64,000 nucleotides of DNA, taken from NCBI RefSeq assembly GCF_001895045.1, contig NZ_BDAM01000001.1, forward strand, positions 620,001-684,000, read 5' to 3'. Below are positions 7,956 through 15,589 of this stretch, in pieces (the first letter of the stretch is position 1; every line of letters begins with the position of its first letter). Below the pieces are notes generated by a model that was not told the origin of the DNA, did not search any database, and saw only the letters and a list, made by a program, of their open reading frames with translations. The stretch comes from Rhodococcus coprophilus NBRC 100603. GTDB lineage: Bacteria; Actinomycetota; Actinomycetes; Mycobacteriales; Mycobacteriaceae. A program made the translations under genes and the position numbers.

Positions 7956-8690
7956 CTACCCCGTGACGGTGAACAGCTCGAACCCCACGGCACGCTCGGC
8001 CGGGAACCCCGGCAGCGCCTGCGAGGCCGTCTGCACCTGCGCCCGTGCCTGCTCTGCGACGTCCGTCGCGCTCAATGCTTCGAGATATCGCCGGTGCGCC
8101 GCGAGAGAGCGCTCGGCGATCTCGACGGTCTCGGTGACGTCGACCCCGTGTGTCGGGGTCGGTGTGTTGACTGCAATCCAGCGGACCTGCGCCCACGGTT
8201 CGTACCCGTCGCGCGTCAACTCCGGAAAGATCCATTCGTTGGCGGCATCCGCCACCGCGTCGAGAACGCAGATGCCGAGTGCGCGATGGTCGGCGCTGTT
8301 GAGCACTCCGGGGAACCAGGTCGCTCCGAAGTGGGCCGTCACGACCATTTCGGGTCGGTGCCGCCGGATCGCCGCGGCGATGTCTCGACGCAGTTCGAGT
8401 CCGGCGACGAGTCGCCCGTCGGGATGCCCGAGGAACTCGACCGAGTCCACACCGACGATCCGGGCGGACGCCCGCTCCTCGTCCTCGCGTACGGGTGCGG
8501 ACTGCGCCGGCTGAAGACCGGCGATGCCCGCTTCACCGCTCGTCGCGAGGACGTACCGGATGTCCTTGCCCTGCCGGACCCATCTCGCGACCGCCGCCGC
8601 GGTTCCGTATTCGATGTCGTCCGGGTGTGCCACCACCACGACGCCGCAATGCCAGGCCTCGGGTACCGGTTCCATCCGTCCACTATCCAC
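7956..8690 (-). CDS. PIG-L (LmbE) family N-acetyl hydrolase
   Basis: Zinc-dependent deacetylase family that includes MshB, Mca and GlcNAc-PI de-N-acetylase. 244 residues. The metal motif AHPDDIEYG is at about 21-29. The third ligand is probably in the segment FPGVLNSADHRALG (SADHR). The start is like related LmbE proteins (VVVVAHPDD). It is transcribed just ahead of the glycosyltransferase gene, 42 bp apart. I cannot tell whether it acts in mycothiol chemistry; MshB-specific features were not recognised. The substrate remains open. Confidence 0.88.
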   Translation of the reverse strand: MDSGRMEPVPEAWHCGVVVVAHPDDIEYGTAAAVARWVRQGKDIRYVLATSGEAGIAGLQPAQSAPVREDEERASARIVGVDSVEFLGHPDGRLVAGLELRRDIAAAIRRHRPEMVVTAHFGATWFPGVLNSADHRALGICVLDAVADAANEWIFPELTRDGYEPWAQVRWIAVNTPTPTHGVDVTETVEIAERSLAAHRRYLEALSATDVAEQARAQVQTASQALPGFPAERAVGFELFTVTG

Positions 8691-8790
8691 CCGCGGGCGG
8701 CTCTCCCGCGACGCTTCACGGGGACACCACGAGGACGACCCGGCGGACCGTACCGCCGGGGTCGCAGCCGTTCGTTCTCCGCCGAGCGGT

Positions 8791-8967
8791 TCAGAAACGA
8801 GTGACGTCGTCGTGCTTGTCGCTGCCCGACATCGCCTTGTACAGCAGGTATCCGCCGAAGATGATCGCGCTGAGCACGAGAATGCCGAACAGGTGGTCGA
8901 ACAGGGCGCCGATCACCGCGAGGCCGACCCACACGAGCGCGACCATTCCTACGATCTTCCAGAACAT
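8791..8967 (-). CDS. Small two-segment membrane protein
   Basis: 58-residue hypothetical protein: MFWKIVGMVALVWVGLAVIG forms a first membrane span, FGILVLSAIIFGGYLLYKAM a second, and a short charged tail (SGSDKHDDVTRF) ends it. The ATG at 8967 has GGGAGA about 9 nt before it, which makes it better than the longer reading from 9015. The composition agrees with a real protein, and similar short actinobacterial membrane proteins are common, but I do not recognise a family or function. Confidence 0.6.
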   Translation of the reverse strand: MFWKIVGMVALVWVGLAVIGALFDHLFGILVLSAIIFGGYLLYKAMSGSDKHDDVTRF

Positions 8968-9219
8968 CGGGTTTCTCCCACCTGGCACCTGAGGCACCGT
9001 CGCTGTCGTACACATCCGATCCTCACACCGTCGCGACGGAAAAACACCACGTCATCGCGTAGTTCAGGAAAAGATCAGGGGATACCCGCAGCGCACCGGT
9101 GCGCGGTCTCGGGGGTGCACCCCGAGCAGGGGTGGTGGCGTGGGGAACGCCCCGGACCCTTACGCTCTACACGTCCGACCCCGTCGCCCCCCGATCCGCT
9201 GGCAGAAGGCTGAGAGAAC
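8968..9219. other. Intergenic region upstream of bioY with stacked hairpins
   Basis: The 252-bp divergent region holds three dyads: the 14-bp palindrome GCGCACCGGTGCGC (9091-9104); CTCGGGG/CCCCGAG around a 5-nt loop (9108-9126); and GGCGT/ACGCC (9137-9151). A possible bioY -10, TACGCT, is at 9161-9166. No biotin-regulator box was recognised. The GGCTGAGA shortly before bioY resembles a TPP riboswitch core, but the rest of that motif is missing. Confidence 0.4.
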
Positions 9220-9816
9220 GTGTCCTCGACCCGTCGTATCCCCGCTCGCGATCTCGCGCAGATCGCTGTGTTCGCCGCGCTCATCATCGCGCTGGGTCTG
9301 CCCGGCCAGATCAGCATCGGGTCGTCCGGTGTGCCCATCACGCTCCAATCCCTCGGTGTGATGTTGACCGGTGCGCTGCTCGGCGCCCGCAAGGGCGTCC
9401 TGTCGGTCATGACGGTGATCGTGCTCGGTCTCGCCCTGCCCGTGCTCGCCGGTGGCCGTACGACCCTCACGTCGCTGGCCGGACCCACCGCCGGCTTCCT
9501 GATCGGCTGGATTCCCGCCGTCGCGGTGATCGGCTGGCTGAGCATGCGGATGCTCCCCCGGTACAGGACAGTCCTGGGCATAGGCGTGAACGTACTGGGC
9601 GGCATCGTCGTGCTGTACACCTTCGGGATCGCCGGGATGGTGCTCCGCACGGACCTGACGGTGTGGGCCGCGCTCGCCGCGAACGTCGCCTTCCTGCCGG
9701 GAGACCTCGGCAAAGCGGTCGTCGCAGCGGCAGTCGCCGCGCAGGTGCATCGCGCTTATCCGGCCCTCCTCTCCGCGCGGATCCCCCGGCAGCCCGCGCC
9801 CGACCCGACGCACTGA
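9220..9816 (+). CDS. bioY: Biotin transporter substrate-binding (S) component BioY
   Basis: Integral membrane S-component of the biotin energy-coupling-factor importer. 198 residues with about six hydrophobic segments. The family start RDLAQIAVFAALIIALGLPG leads into GVPITLQSLGVMLTGALLGARKG, and near the end is FLPGDLGKAVVAAAVA, both typical BioY blocks. The GTG at 9220 gives the short basic lead MSSTRRIPARD. The gene is followed by the ATPase and transmembrane components, so this is a complete three-part transporter rather than a solitary BioY. Confidence 0.93.
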   Translation: MSSTRRIPARDLAQIAVFAALIIALGLPGQISIGSSGVPITLQSLGVMLTGALLGARKGVLSVMTVIVLGLALPVLAGGRTTLTSLAGPTAGFLIGWIPAVAVIGWLSMRMLPRYRTVLGIGVNVLGGIVVLYTFGIAGMVLRTDLTVWAALAANVAFLPGDLGKAVVAAAVAAQVHRAYPALLSARIPRQPAPDPTH

Positions 9817-9835
9817 CAGACGGGCATCCCGGTCG

Positions 9836-10516
9836 ATGAGCGAAATCTGCTTCCGGCAGGTCCGTCACTCCTACGGTGACCGGACCGTCCTCGACGGCAT
9901 CGACCTGACGTTGACCCAGCAGCGGATCGGGATCGTGGGGGCGAACGGCAGCGGCAAGTCGACCCTCGCGCGGATGATCAACGGCCTTGTGGTGCCGACC
10001 GCCGGTTCCGTGACGGTCGACGGCTTCGACACCGCGAGAAAAGGCCGGGAAGTCCGCAAACGTGTCGGGTTCGTCTTCACCGACCCCGACCACCAGATCG
10101 TGATGCCGACGGTCGCCGAAGACGTGGCCTTCTCCCTGCGACGCAGCGCACTCGGAAAGGCGGAGCGCGCCGAGCGGGTCCGGGAGGTGCTCGACGAATT
10201 CGGTCTCGCGGGCCACCACGATCACCCCAGCCATCTGCTCTCGGGAGGCCAGAAGCAGCTTCTCGCGCTGGCAGCGATCATGGTCACCGATCCGGAGGTG
10301 CTGGTCGCCGACGAACCCACCACCTTGCTGGACCTGCGCAACACCAAACTGATCGCACGCACGTTCTCCGCGCTCCGTCAGCAACTGGTGGTCGTGACCC
10401 ACAACCTGGATCTGCTCACCGACTTCGACCGGGTGATCGTCGTGGATTCGGCGCACATCGTCGCCGACGACGAGCCCCGGCCCGCCCTCGCCTTCTACCG
10501 GCAGCTGATCGGGTGA
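9836..10516 (+). CDS. bioM: Biotin ECF transporter ATPase BioM
   Basis: ECF A-component: ATP hydrolysis drives biotin uptake through BioY with BioN. 226 residues, Walker A GANGSGKST at about 34-42, Q-loop region VFTDPDHQIVMPTV (the DPDHQ form is typical of ECF ATPases), signature LLSGGQKQ near 141-148, Walker B VLVADEPTTLLD near 161. It begins 19 bp after bioY, and its stop overlaps the bioN start (GTGA at 10513-10516), indicating one coupled operon. Confidence 0.92.
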   Translation: MSEICFRQVRHSYGDRTVLDGIDLTLTQQRIGIVGANGSGKSTLARMINGLVVPTAGSVTVDGFDTARKGREVRKRVGFVFTDPDHQIVMPTVAEDVAFSLRRSALGKAERAERVREVLDEFGLAGHHDHPSHLLSGGQKQLLALAAIMVTDPEVLVADEPTTLLDLRNTKLIARTFSALRQQLVVVTHNLDLLTDFDRVIVVDSAHIVADDEPRPALAFYRQLIG

Positions 10517-11118
10517 ACACCTTCGGTCTCTACCACCCCGGGACGTCGGTACTGCATCGGCTTCCCGCCGGCCCGAAACTCGTCGTCACCGCGTCGATCA
10601 TCGTGTTCCTGAGCCTGTGGGTCCGGCAACCCTGGCAGGTGGTACCGGCCGCATCGGTCGCGGTGATCGCCTATTCGACAGCTCGGATCCCGTTGCGGCT
10701 CACCGTGGTTCAGTTGCGCCCGATCGTGTGGATGCTGGCGTTCGTCGGCGCGTTCCAGTGGGCCGTCGCGGGCTGGGAACGCGCCGTCGTTATCTGCGGT
10801 TCGCTGCTAGTGGCCGTAGCGCTCGCCGCTCTGGTCACCTTGACGACTCGTATGACGGACATGCTCGACGCGATCGTCGCCGCCGCGCGCCCGCTCCGCC
10901 GTGTCGGCGTCGATCCGGACCGGGTGGGCCTCGTCCTCGTGATGACCATCCGGGCGATTCCGTTGCTGGGCACGGTCGTCGCCCGGGTCACCGAAGCACG
11001 GAAGGCGCGGGGTCTGGGATTCTCGCTGCGCGCGCTGGTCGTGCCGGTCGTGGTCGGCGCGCTCATGACCGCCGAGGCCATGGGGGAAGCTCTCGCCGCC
11101 CGCGGCGTCGACGACTGA
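10513..11118 (+). CDS. bioN: Biotin ECF transporter transmembrane (T) component BioN
   Basis: Scaffold subunit linking BioM to BioY, 201 residues with several membrane spans. The T-component signature starts early (FGLYHPGTSVLHRLPAGPKL). The cytoplasmic coupling helices appear near the C-terminus as ARVTEARKARGLGF, whose A-R-G motif contacts the ATPase. A second, less typical match to the coupling motif is seen in the last residues (AEAMGEALAARGVDD). The start GTG overlaps the bioM stop. It converges on pspM with a 48-bp gap. Confidence 0.9.
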   Translation: MNTFGLYHPGTSVLHRLPAGPKLVVTASIIVFLSLWVRQPWQVVPAASVAVIAYSTARIPLRLTVVQLRPIVWMLAFVGAFQWAVAGWERAVVICGSLLVAVALAALVTLTTRMTDMLDAIVAAARPLRRVGVDPDRVGLVLVMTIRAIPLLGTVVARVTEARKARGLGFSLRALVVPVVVGALMTAEAMGEALAARGVDD

Positions 11119-11166
11119 GGACGCCCGGCCGAGTCCGCGCCGAGGCACCGGACCGGAGGCACCCGG

Positions 11167-11982
11167 CTAGGAGCGGTCCCGGTACGGCCGTTCGATCCTG
11201 GCGACCTCCTGCCACGACAATGCCCAGCTTTCGAGCTTGTCCGAGGTGGTGATCAGTTCGGCACGATGCTGTTCGAGCAGGGCCATCGAGCGACTGCTCT
11301 CGGGTGCGGCAGCCAGGCGTGCCGCCGCCGCGACGAGTTCTTCGAACTGATCGACACCCGATTCGAGTCGTTGTCCCGCCGCGGTGATCGCGGTGTCGAG
11401 ATGCGCACCTGCGGCAGCGCTCCCCCGCGAGGCCGCTTCGAGAGCGACGACGTCTTCGACCACTGCATCGAGCGCCGACGAGGCCGCGCGTGCCGCGTCG
11501 CCGATCTCCTCGAGATCGTCCGCAGCAACCGCACCCGACCGCGCGAGGACGCCGAGCAACCGGGCCAGGCTCTGTTCGTCGGCCGACAGTCTTTCCATGG
11601 GTGCGCGCGCCACCGATCCGGCGGGCGGCAACTTGCGCAGGCCCGGTCCCGGGGGCGGCAACGGCACTGCGTCGAGCCGGCGGAACGTCCGCACCGCCAT
11701 CACCGCAGGCACCACACACGCCGCGGTCACACCACCCGTGGCGACGATCGTCCAGTCCGGCGCCGATGCCGCCGCGAGCGTTGCGGTGCCGATACCCCAG
11801 GTGCCCCCGGCCACCCCGAACAACCGGGCACGGCGCCGGGCACGGCGCTTCTTGCGCCGGAGTTTCGCGGCAGGGTCGCGCCAGCGGCGCGCGGCATCCA
11901 CCGCCGCGCCCGTGGCGTCTCTGAGTGCGGCAGCGGCCGGGCCGGAAATGCTTCCGGCCCGGCCGCTTCCGAGTTCGTTCAT
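11167..11982 (-). CDS. pspM: Phage-shock envelope stress membrane protein PspM
   Basis: Membrane partner in the actinobacterial Psp envelope-stress response, recognised by position after pspA (Rv2743c in M. tuberculosis) and by layout. 271 residues: a basic stretch at about 39-53 ([15 protein letters not shown]), two adjoining spans at about 54-73 and 78-97, then a long helical cytoplasmic region with heptad-like runs from about 130 (ARLLGVLARSG...AARAASSALDAVVEDVVALEAASRG). It starts 33 bp after the pspA stop, so the two are cotranscribed. I see no pspN gene downstream; bioN is there instead, in the opposite direction. Confidence 0.85.
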   Translation of the reverse strand: MNELGSGRAGSISGPAAAALRDATGAAVDAARRWRDPAAKLRRKKRRARRRARLFGVAGGTWGIGTATLAAASAPDWTIVATGGVTAACVVPAVMAVRTFRRLDAVPLPPPGPGLRKLPPAGSVARAPMERLSADEQSLARLLGVLARSGAVAADDLEEIGDAARAASSALDAVVEDVVALEAASRGSAAAGAHLDTAITAAGQRLESGVDQFEELVAAAARLAAAPESSRSMALLEQHRAELITTSDKLESWALSWQEVARIERPYRDRS

Positions 11983-12015
11983 TGCGATGTCACGCTCCTG
12001 GCGGGTTCGCGAGCG

Positions 12016-12825
12016 TTACTGGCTGCCGGCACTGCCTGCGGCGGCAGGCGGCTCCTTGCCGATGTCGACGGCCGGCGTCGCAGGGGCACCGGGAAGGGCG
12101 TCGCCCTTCATCGAGGCGCGGATCTGCTCGAGACGGCTGTGGCCGGCCATCTGGACGGTCGCCTGCTGCACCTCGAGCATCCGTCCCTGCACCGTGTTCT
12201 GGGCGAGTTCGGCCGAACCGAGCGCATTGGCGTAGCGACGCTCGATCTTCTCGCGGACCGCATCGAGGCTCGGCGTGGTGCCCGGAGCCGACAGCGTCGA
12301 ATCCATCGACCGCAGAGACTCGCTGACCCGCTCCTGCATCTTGGCCTGCTCGAGCTGGCTGAGCAGCTTGGTGCGCTCGGCGACCTTCTGCTGCAGCGCC
12401 ATCGCGTTCTGCTCCACGGCCTTCTTGGCCTGCGCGGCAGCCTGCAGAGACTGGTCGTGCAGCACCTTCAGATCCTCGACGGACTGCTCGGCGGTGACGA
12501 GTTGCGCGGCGAAAGCTTCGGCGGCGTTGGTGTACTGGATGGCCTTCTCGGTGTCGCCCGCAGCATTAGCTTGATCGGCCATCATCACGGCCTGCCGGGC
12601 ACTGGCGTTGAGCTTCTCCACTTCGTCCAGCTGACGATTGAGCTTCATCTCGAGCTGCCGCTGGTTTCCGATGACGGACGCGGCCTGCTGCGAGAGGGCC
12701 TGGTGCTGACGCTGAGCGTCCTCGATGGCCTGCTGAATCTGGACCTTCGGATCGGCCTTCTCATCGATCTTGGAGTTGAACAGCGCCATCAGGTACTTCC
12801 AACCCTTGACGAACGGATTAGCCAT
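12016..12825 (-). CDS. pspA: PspA/IM30 family protein (35-kDa antigen type)
   Basis: Membrane-associated coiled-coil protein (ESCRT-III-like) that supports the cell envelope under stress and feeds back on its activator. 269 residues, almost all helical; typical PspA start [28 protein letters not shown], where the amphipathic first helix binds lipid. Long coiled coil follows (about 30-180). The ATG at 12825 is used; the longer reading adds a low-complexity lead. It lies downstream of clgR and before pspM, as in mycobacteria, where ClgR activates the operon and PspA restrains ClgR. The 199-bp gap to clgR may hold its own promoter. Confidence 0.93.
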   Translation of the reverse strand: MANPFVKGWKYLMALFNSKIDEKADPKVQIQQAIEDAQRQHQALSQQAASVIGNQRQLEMKLNRQLDEVEKLNASARQAVMMADQANAAGDTEKAIQYTNAAEAFAAQLVTAEQSVEDLKVLHDQSLQAAAQAKKAVEQNAMALQQKVAERTKLLSQLEQAKMQERVSESLRSMDSTLSAPGTTPSLDAVREKIERRYANALGSAELAQNTVQGRMLEVQQATVQMAGHSRLEQIRASMKGDALPGAPATPAVDIGKEPPAAAGSAGSQ

Positions 12826-13024
12826 GGGTGTGATCCCGCCTCCATCTGGTACGCCGCGCCGAACGCGACCCGATGCGCGGCCCTCGCGCACCGATTCCGG
12901 ACCGCCCTGCCGGTCACATCCCGGCGGTCCCAACCTGCCGAGCCCGGATCACCGCTGGAGGCGAGCCGGATATGTCCACTCATCCGCGCCGGATACCCCG
13001 GAGCGATCTTCACTTCAGTCCATG

Positions 13025-13414
13025 TTAGGCGGCAGCCAGCGCCCGCGCCGCCGGTGCGGGGATCACAACTCTGGTCTCTTGCGCAATCAGCGCAGAATCC
13101 CTCGCCACCCCGTCGGATCCCGCGAGTTCGGAGATCCCGACCTCGGCAACCCGGTCGTTCATACCATTGCGCCTGGGAACTGCGTCCGCCAGCGACTCGC
13201 TCACGTCTGAAAGGACATCGGAGAGCGGGACGGCGAGCGCGTCACAGATCGCTGCGAGAAGCTCGCTCGACGCTTCTTTGCGCCCACGTTCGATCTCGGA
13301 GAGATACCCAAGGCTGACCCTGGCGCTGCTGGAGACTTCGCGCAGGGTGCGGCTCTGCGACACACGGGTACGCCGAAGGCTGTCCCCTAGTGCTTCGCGT
13401 AGCAACAGCGCCAT
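13025..13414 (-). CDS. clgR: ClgR, XRE-family activator of clp and psp genes
   Basis: Transcription factor that activates clpP, clpC and psp genes on envelope or proteotoxic stress. 129 residues; the helix-turn-helix covers about 12-66 with the typical signature [39 protein letters not shown] split over helices 2-5. The C-terminus reads RALAAA, like the alanine tails that send ClgR to ClpP1P2 in Streptomyces. The ATG at 13414 has a strong GGAGG ribosome-binding site. An ECF-type promoter lies just upstream (13450-13477). It heads clgR-pspA-pspM. Confidence 0.93.
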   Translation of the reverse strand: MALLLREALGDSLRRTRVSQSRTLREVSSSARVSLGYLSEIERGRKEASSELLAAICDALAVPLSDVLSDVSESLADAVPRRNGMNDRVAEVGISELAGSDGVARDSALIAQETRVVIPAPAARALAAA

Positions 13415-13449
13415 CGCATCCTCCTTCGTCCTTCGTACCTATACCCCGA

Positions 13450-13477
13450 CAACGTCCCGGAGAGCTGCCAGGTTCCC
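13450..13477 (-). promoter_or_regulatory. ECF-sigma (SigE-like) promoter of clgR
   Basis: On the minus strand GGGAACC (13471-13477) is followed after 16 bp by CGTTG (13450-13454), the GGAAC / CGTT pattern of SigE-class promoters. The start point would lie about 30 nt before the clgR ATG. In mycobacteria clgR is known to be under SigE, so the match agrees with the expected wiring. Confidence 0.65.
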
Positions 13478-13515
13478 GCTCCCCGATCGAACCTCGAGAA
13501 CGCGGTGTCCAGACA

Positions 13516-14022
13516 TTACAACGCCGAGGTCGCGTGTAGGCGGGCGAGTAGCCCCGACACGGCGGCATCGACCGATCCGAGGCGGATGTCCCACCGGTTT
13601 CCACGCACTTCCGGCCGGCTCACGACGGTGCCCCCGGGACCGCTGATGCCCAGATACACCGTGCCCGGTGGCCGTCCGTCCTGGTCGTCCGGCCCGGCGA
13701 CTCCGGTCAACCCCAGCCCCCAGGTGGCGCCGCATCGGGTACGCGCGCCCTCCGCCAGCGCTGCCGCGGTGGGCTCCGAGACGGGACCGTCGTGCGCGAG
13801 GTTCTCGTCGTCGACGCCGGCCAGAGTTGCCTTCAGGTCGGTGGCGTACACGATCAGGCCGCCGCGTAGCACCGCGCTCGCTCCCGGAACACCCGCGATG
13901 GTGGCGGCGAGCAGGCCGGCGGTGAGCGACTCCGCGGTCGCGACGGTCTGGCCGCGCGCCGACAACTCCGCGACGAGGTCCCCGGCCGAGGTCGCGGAAA
14001 CGAGCGGGTCGGGCGTGGTCAC
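13516..14022 (-). CDS. CinA C-terminal domain protein (nicotinamide-nucleotide amidase type)
   Basis: 168-residue stand-alone CinA/PncC domain, a family that converts nicotinamide mononucleotide to nicotinate mononucleotide. Diagnostic blocks are TVATAESLTAGLLAATIAGVPGASAVLRGG, where the serine of AES is the family nucleophile, and GLTGVAGPDDQDGRPPGTVYLG. The N-terminal CinA nucleotide-binding domain is absent, as in many bacteria. The GTG start at 14022 overlaps the pgsA stop by 4 nt, so the two are coupled. Confidence 0.88.
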   Translation of the reverse strand: MTTPDPLVSATSAGDLVAELSARGQTVATAESLTAGLLAATIAGVPGASAVLRGGLIVYATDLKATLAGVDDENLAHDGPVSEPTAAALAEGARTRCGATWGLGLTGVAGPDDQDGRPPGTVYLGISGPGGTVVSRPEVRGNRWDIRLGSVDAAVSGLLARLHATSAL

Positions 14023-14696
14023 GACGAAGCCCGGTCACCGGTGTCGTCGTGGGAGGGTTCGCCGGCCTTCACGGCCGTGCGCAACCGGACCGCCTGGACG
14101 ACGTAGTCGAGTCCGGTGACGACGGTCAGCGCGACCGCGAGGACCATGAGGGCCACCGCTACGGGCGCGATCGCGTCCGGCAGCGGAAGCAGGTAGATCC
14201 CGATGGCGAGGGTCTGGACGAAGGTCTTGGCCTTGCCGCCCCGACTCGCCGGGATGACGCCGTGCCGCAGCACAGCGAATCGCATCGCGGTGATGCCGAG
14301 TTCGCGGGCTGCGATGATTGCGGTGACCCACCACGTGAGGTCCCCGAGGAGTGAGAGTCCGACGAGCGCGGCGCCGATGAGTGCCTTGTCGGCGATGGGA
14401 TCGGCCATTTTGCCGAAGTCCGTGACCAGGCCGTACCGGCGCGCCAACTGTCCGTCGATGCGGTCGGTGACCGCCGCGATCGCGAAGACGGCTGTGGCTG
14501 CGAGCCGCCATCCGGTGTCGTGACCGTCGCCGACGAACAGCAACACCAGGAAGACCGGAACCAGCGCGATTCGCACTACCGTCAGGATGTTCGCGATGTT
14601 CCACAAGGGCACGGGATCGTGCGGGGAACCGGCGTTCGGTCCCGGGGCGGCGCCACTCCCGCCCGATGCGGCGACGTGCTGGCGGGGCGTGCTCAT
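14019..14696 (-). CDS. pgsA: PgsA, CDP-diacylglycerol-glycerol-3-phosphate 3-phosphatidyltransferase
   Basis: Membrane enzyme that makes phosphatidylglycerol phosphate, the first step to phosphatidylglycerol and cardiolipin. 225 residues, several membrane spans. The CDP-alcohol phosphotransferase motif D-x2-DG-x2-AR-x8-G-x3-D-x3-D is complete (DRIDGQLARRYGLVTDFGK then MADPIADK). The C-terminal half is LLPLPDAIAPVAVALMVLAV and DYVVQAVRLR. The ATG at 14696 is preferred over the in-frame GTG at 14705. It is divergent from argA with only 43 bp between the starts, and matches the Rv2746c position. Confidence 0.92.
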   Translation of the reverse strand: MSTPRQHVAASGGSGAAPGPNAGSPHDPVPLWNIANILTVVRIALVPVFLVLLFVGDGHDTGWRLAATAVFAIAAVTDRIDGQLARRYGLVTDFGKMADPIADKALIGAALVGLSLLGDLTWWVTAIIAARELGITAMRFAVLRHGVIPASRGGKAKTFVQTLAIGIYLLPLPDAIAPVAVALMVLAVALTVVTGLDYVVQAVRLRTAVKAGEPSHDDTGDRASS

Positions 14697-14726
14697 GGGC
14701 CCCACAATATCGCTAGCTGCACGCGC

Positions 14727-14732
14727 TACTGT
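14727..14732 (+). promoter_or_regulatory. -10 box of a leaderless argA promoter
   Basis: TACTGT ends 7 nt before the argA ATG (14740). No ribosome-binding site is visible, so a leaderless mRNA is inferred. The box lies in the 43-bp space shared with divergent pgsA. Confidence 0.5.
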
Positions 14733-14739
14733 TCACCGC

Positions 14740-15267
14740 ATGACTTCAGCGGCGCCGGAATCCAGCACAACCGATCGTATGGTCGTGCGTCGGGCCCGAA
14801 CGTCCGACGTGCCGGAAATCAAGCGACTCATCGACATCTACTCGGGCAGGATCCTTCTCGAGAAGAACTTGGTGACCCTGTACGAAGCCGTCCAGGAGTT
14901 CTGGGTGGCCGAATCGGACGGGCGTGTCGTCGGTTGCGGTGCCCTTCACGTGCTGTGGTCCGACCTCGGGGAGGTGCGCACCGTGGCCGTGGATCCGCAG
15001 GTCAAGGGCCGCGGAGCCGGCCATCTGCTGGTCGGCCGGCTGATCGAGGTAGCTCGGGAACTCGAACTCGAGCGGCTGTTCGTGCTGACCTTCGAAGTGG
15101 ACTTCTTCGCCCGCCACGGGTTCACCGAGATCGAGGGCACCCCCGTCACCGCCGAGGTCTACGCCGAGATGTGCCGGTCGTACGATACCGGTGTCGCCGA
15201 ATTCCTGGACCTGAGCTACGTGAAGCCGAACACGCTCGGGAATACCCGGATGTTGCTCACACTCTGA
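14740..15267 (+). CDS. argA: ArgA-type amino-acid N-acetyltransferase
   Basis: GNAT-fold enzyme expected to acetylate L-glutamate in the first step of arginine synthesis. 175 residues. Acetyl-CoA binding motif is VDPQVKGRGAGHLLVGRLI at about 84-102, with the later GNAT strand LTFEVDFFARHGFTEIEG. Its length and lack of an amino-acid-kinase domain match the short actinobacterial ArgA (Rv2747) rather than E. coli ArgA. The ATG at 14740 is fixed by the -10 box 7 nt upstream. Function is assigned from family resemblance and the conserved place opposite pgsA. Confidence 0.87.
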   Translation: MTSAAPESSTTDRMVVRRARTSDVPEIKRLIDIYSGRILLEKNLVTLYEAVQEFWVAESDGRVVGCGALHVLWSDLGEVRTVAVDPQVKGRGAGHLLVGRLIEVARELELERLFVLTFEVDFFARHGFTEIEGTPVTAEVYAEMCRSYDTGVAEFLDLSYVKPNTLGNTRMLLTL

Positions 15268-15304
15268 GCGCGCGACGCCCGTATCCCACGAAATCGAGGA
15301 CCCC

Positions 15305-15589
15305 ATGGCACTGTTCGCAGTCGAATATACGTACTCCGACTCCACCGCCGCGGCCCGCGACGAGCACCGCCCGAAGCACCGGGCGTGGCTCAGCGGTCTC
15401 GTCGACGACGGACGGGTACGGGCGACGGGTCCGTGGACCGACGGGTCCGGTGCGCTGATCCTTCTCGACGTAGCCGATGAGGCCGCGGCGCGGGACCTGA
15501 TGGCTCAGGATCCGTTCGCGCAACGCGACCTCATCGATGCAGTGCGTATCACCGGCTGGAATCCGGTGATGGGCGTCTTCAGCGCTTAG
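15305..15589 (+). CDS. YciI family protein
   Basis: 94-residue protein of the YciI/dimeric ferredoxin-like fold. Family markers are the early EYTYSDSTAAARDEHRPKHRAWL, with the H and D that are usual in YciI, and DPFAQRDLIDAVRITGWNPV at the end. Members are small possible enzymes without an agreed reaction. GAGGA before the ATG at 15305 supports the start. The gene follows argA by 37 bp and its end overlaps the end of the convergent terC gene by 11 bp. Confidence 0.88.
   Translation: MALFAVEYTYSDSTAAARDEHRPKHRAWLSGLVDDGRVRATGPWTDGSGALILLDVADEAAARDLMAQDPFAQRDLIDAVRITGWNPVMGVFSA

Noticed and set aside
9108-9219. Possible TPP riboswitch before bioY (CGGGGGTGC and, later, GGCTGAGA).
   Set aside because: The two pieces are about 95 nt apart, the second lies only a few bases before the start codon, and the conserved 3' half of the TPP element (ACCTGAT and the TAATGCCAGCG-like part) is missing.
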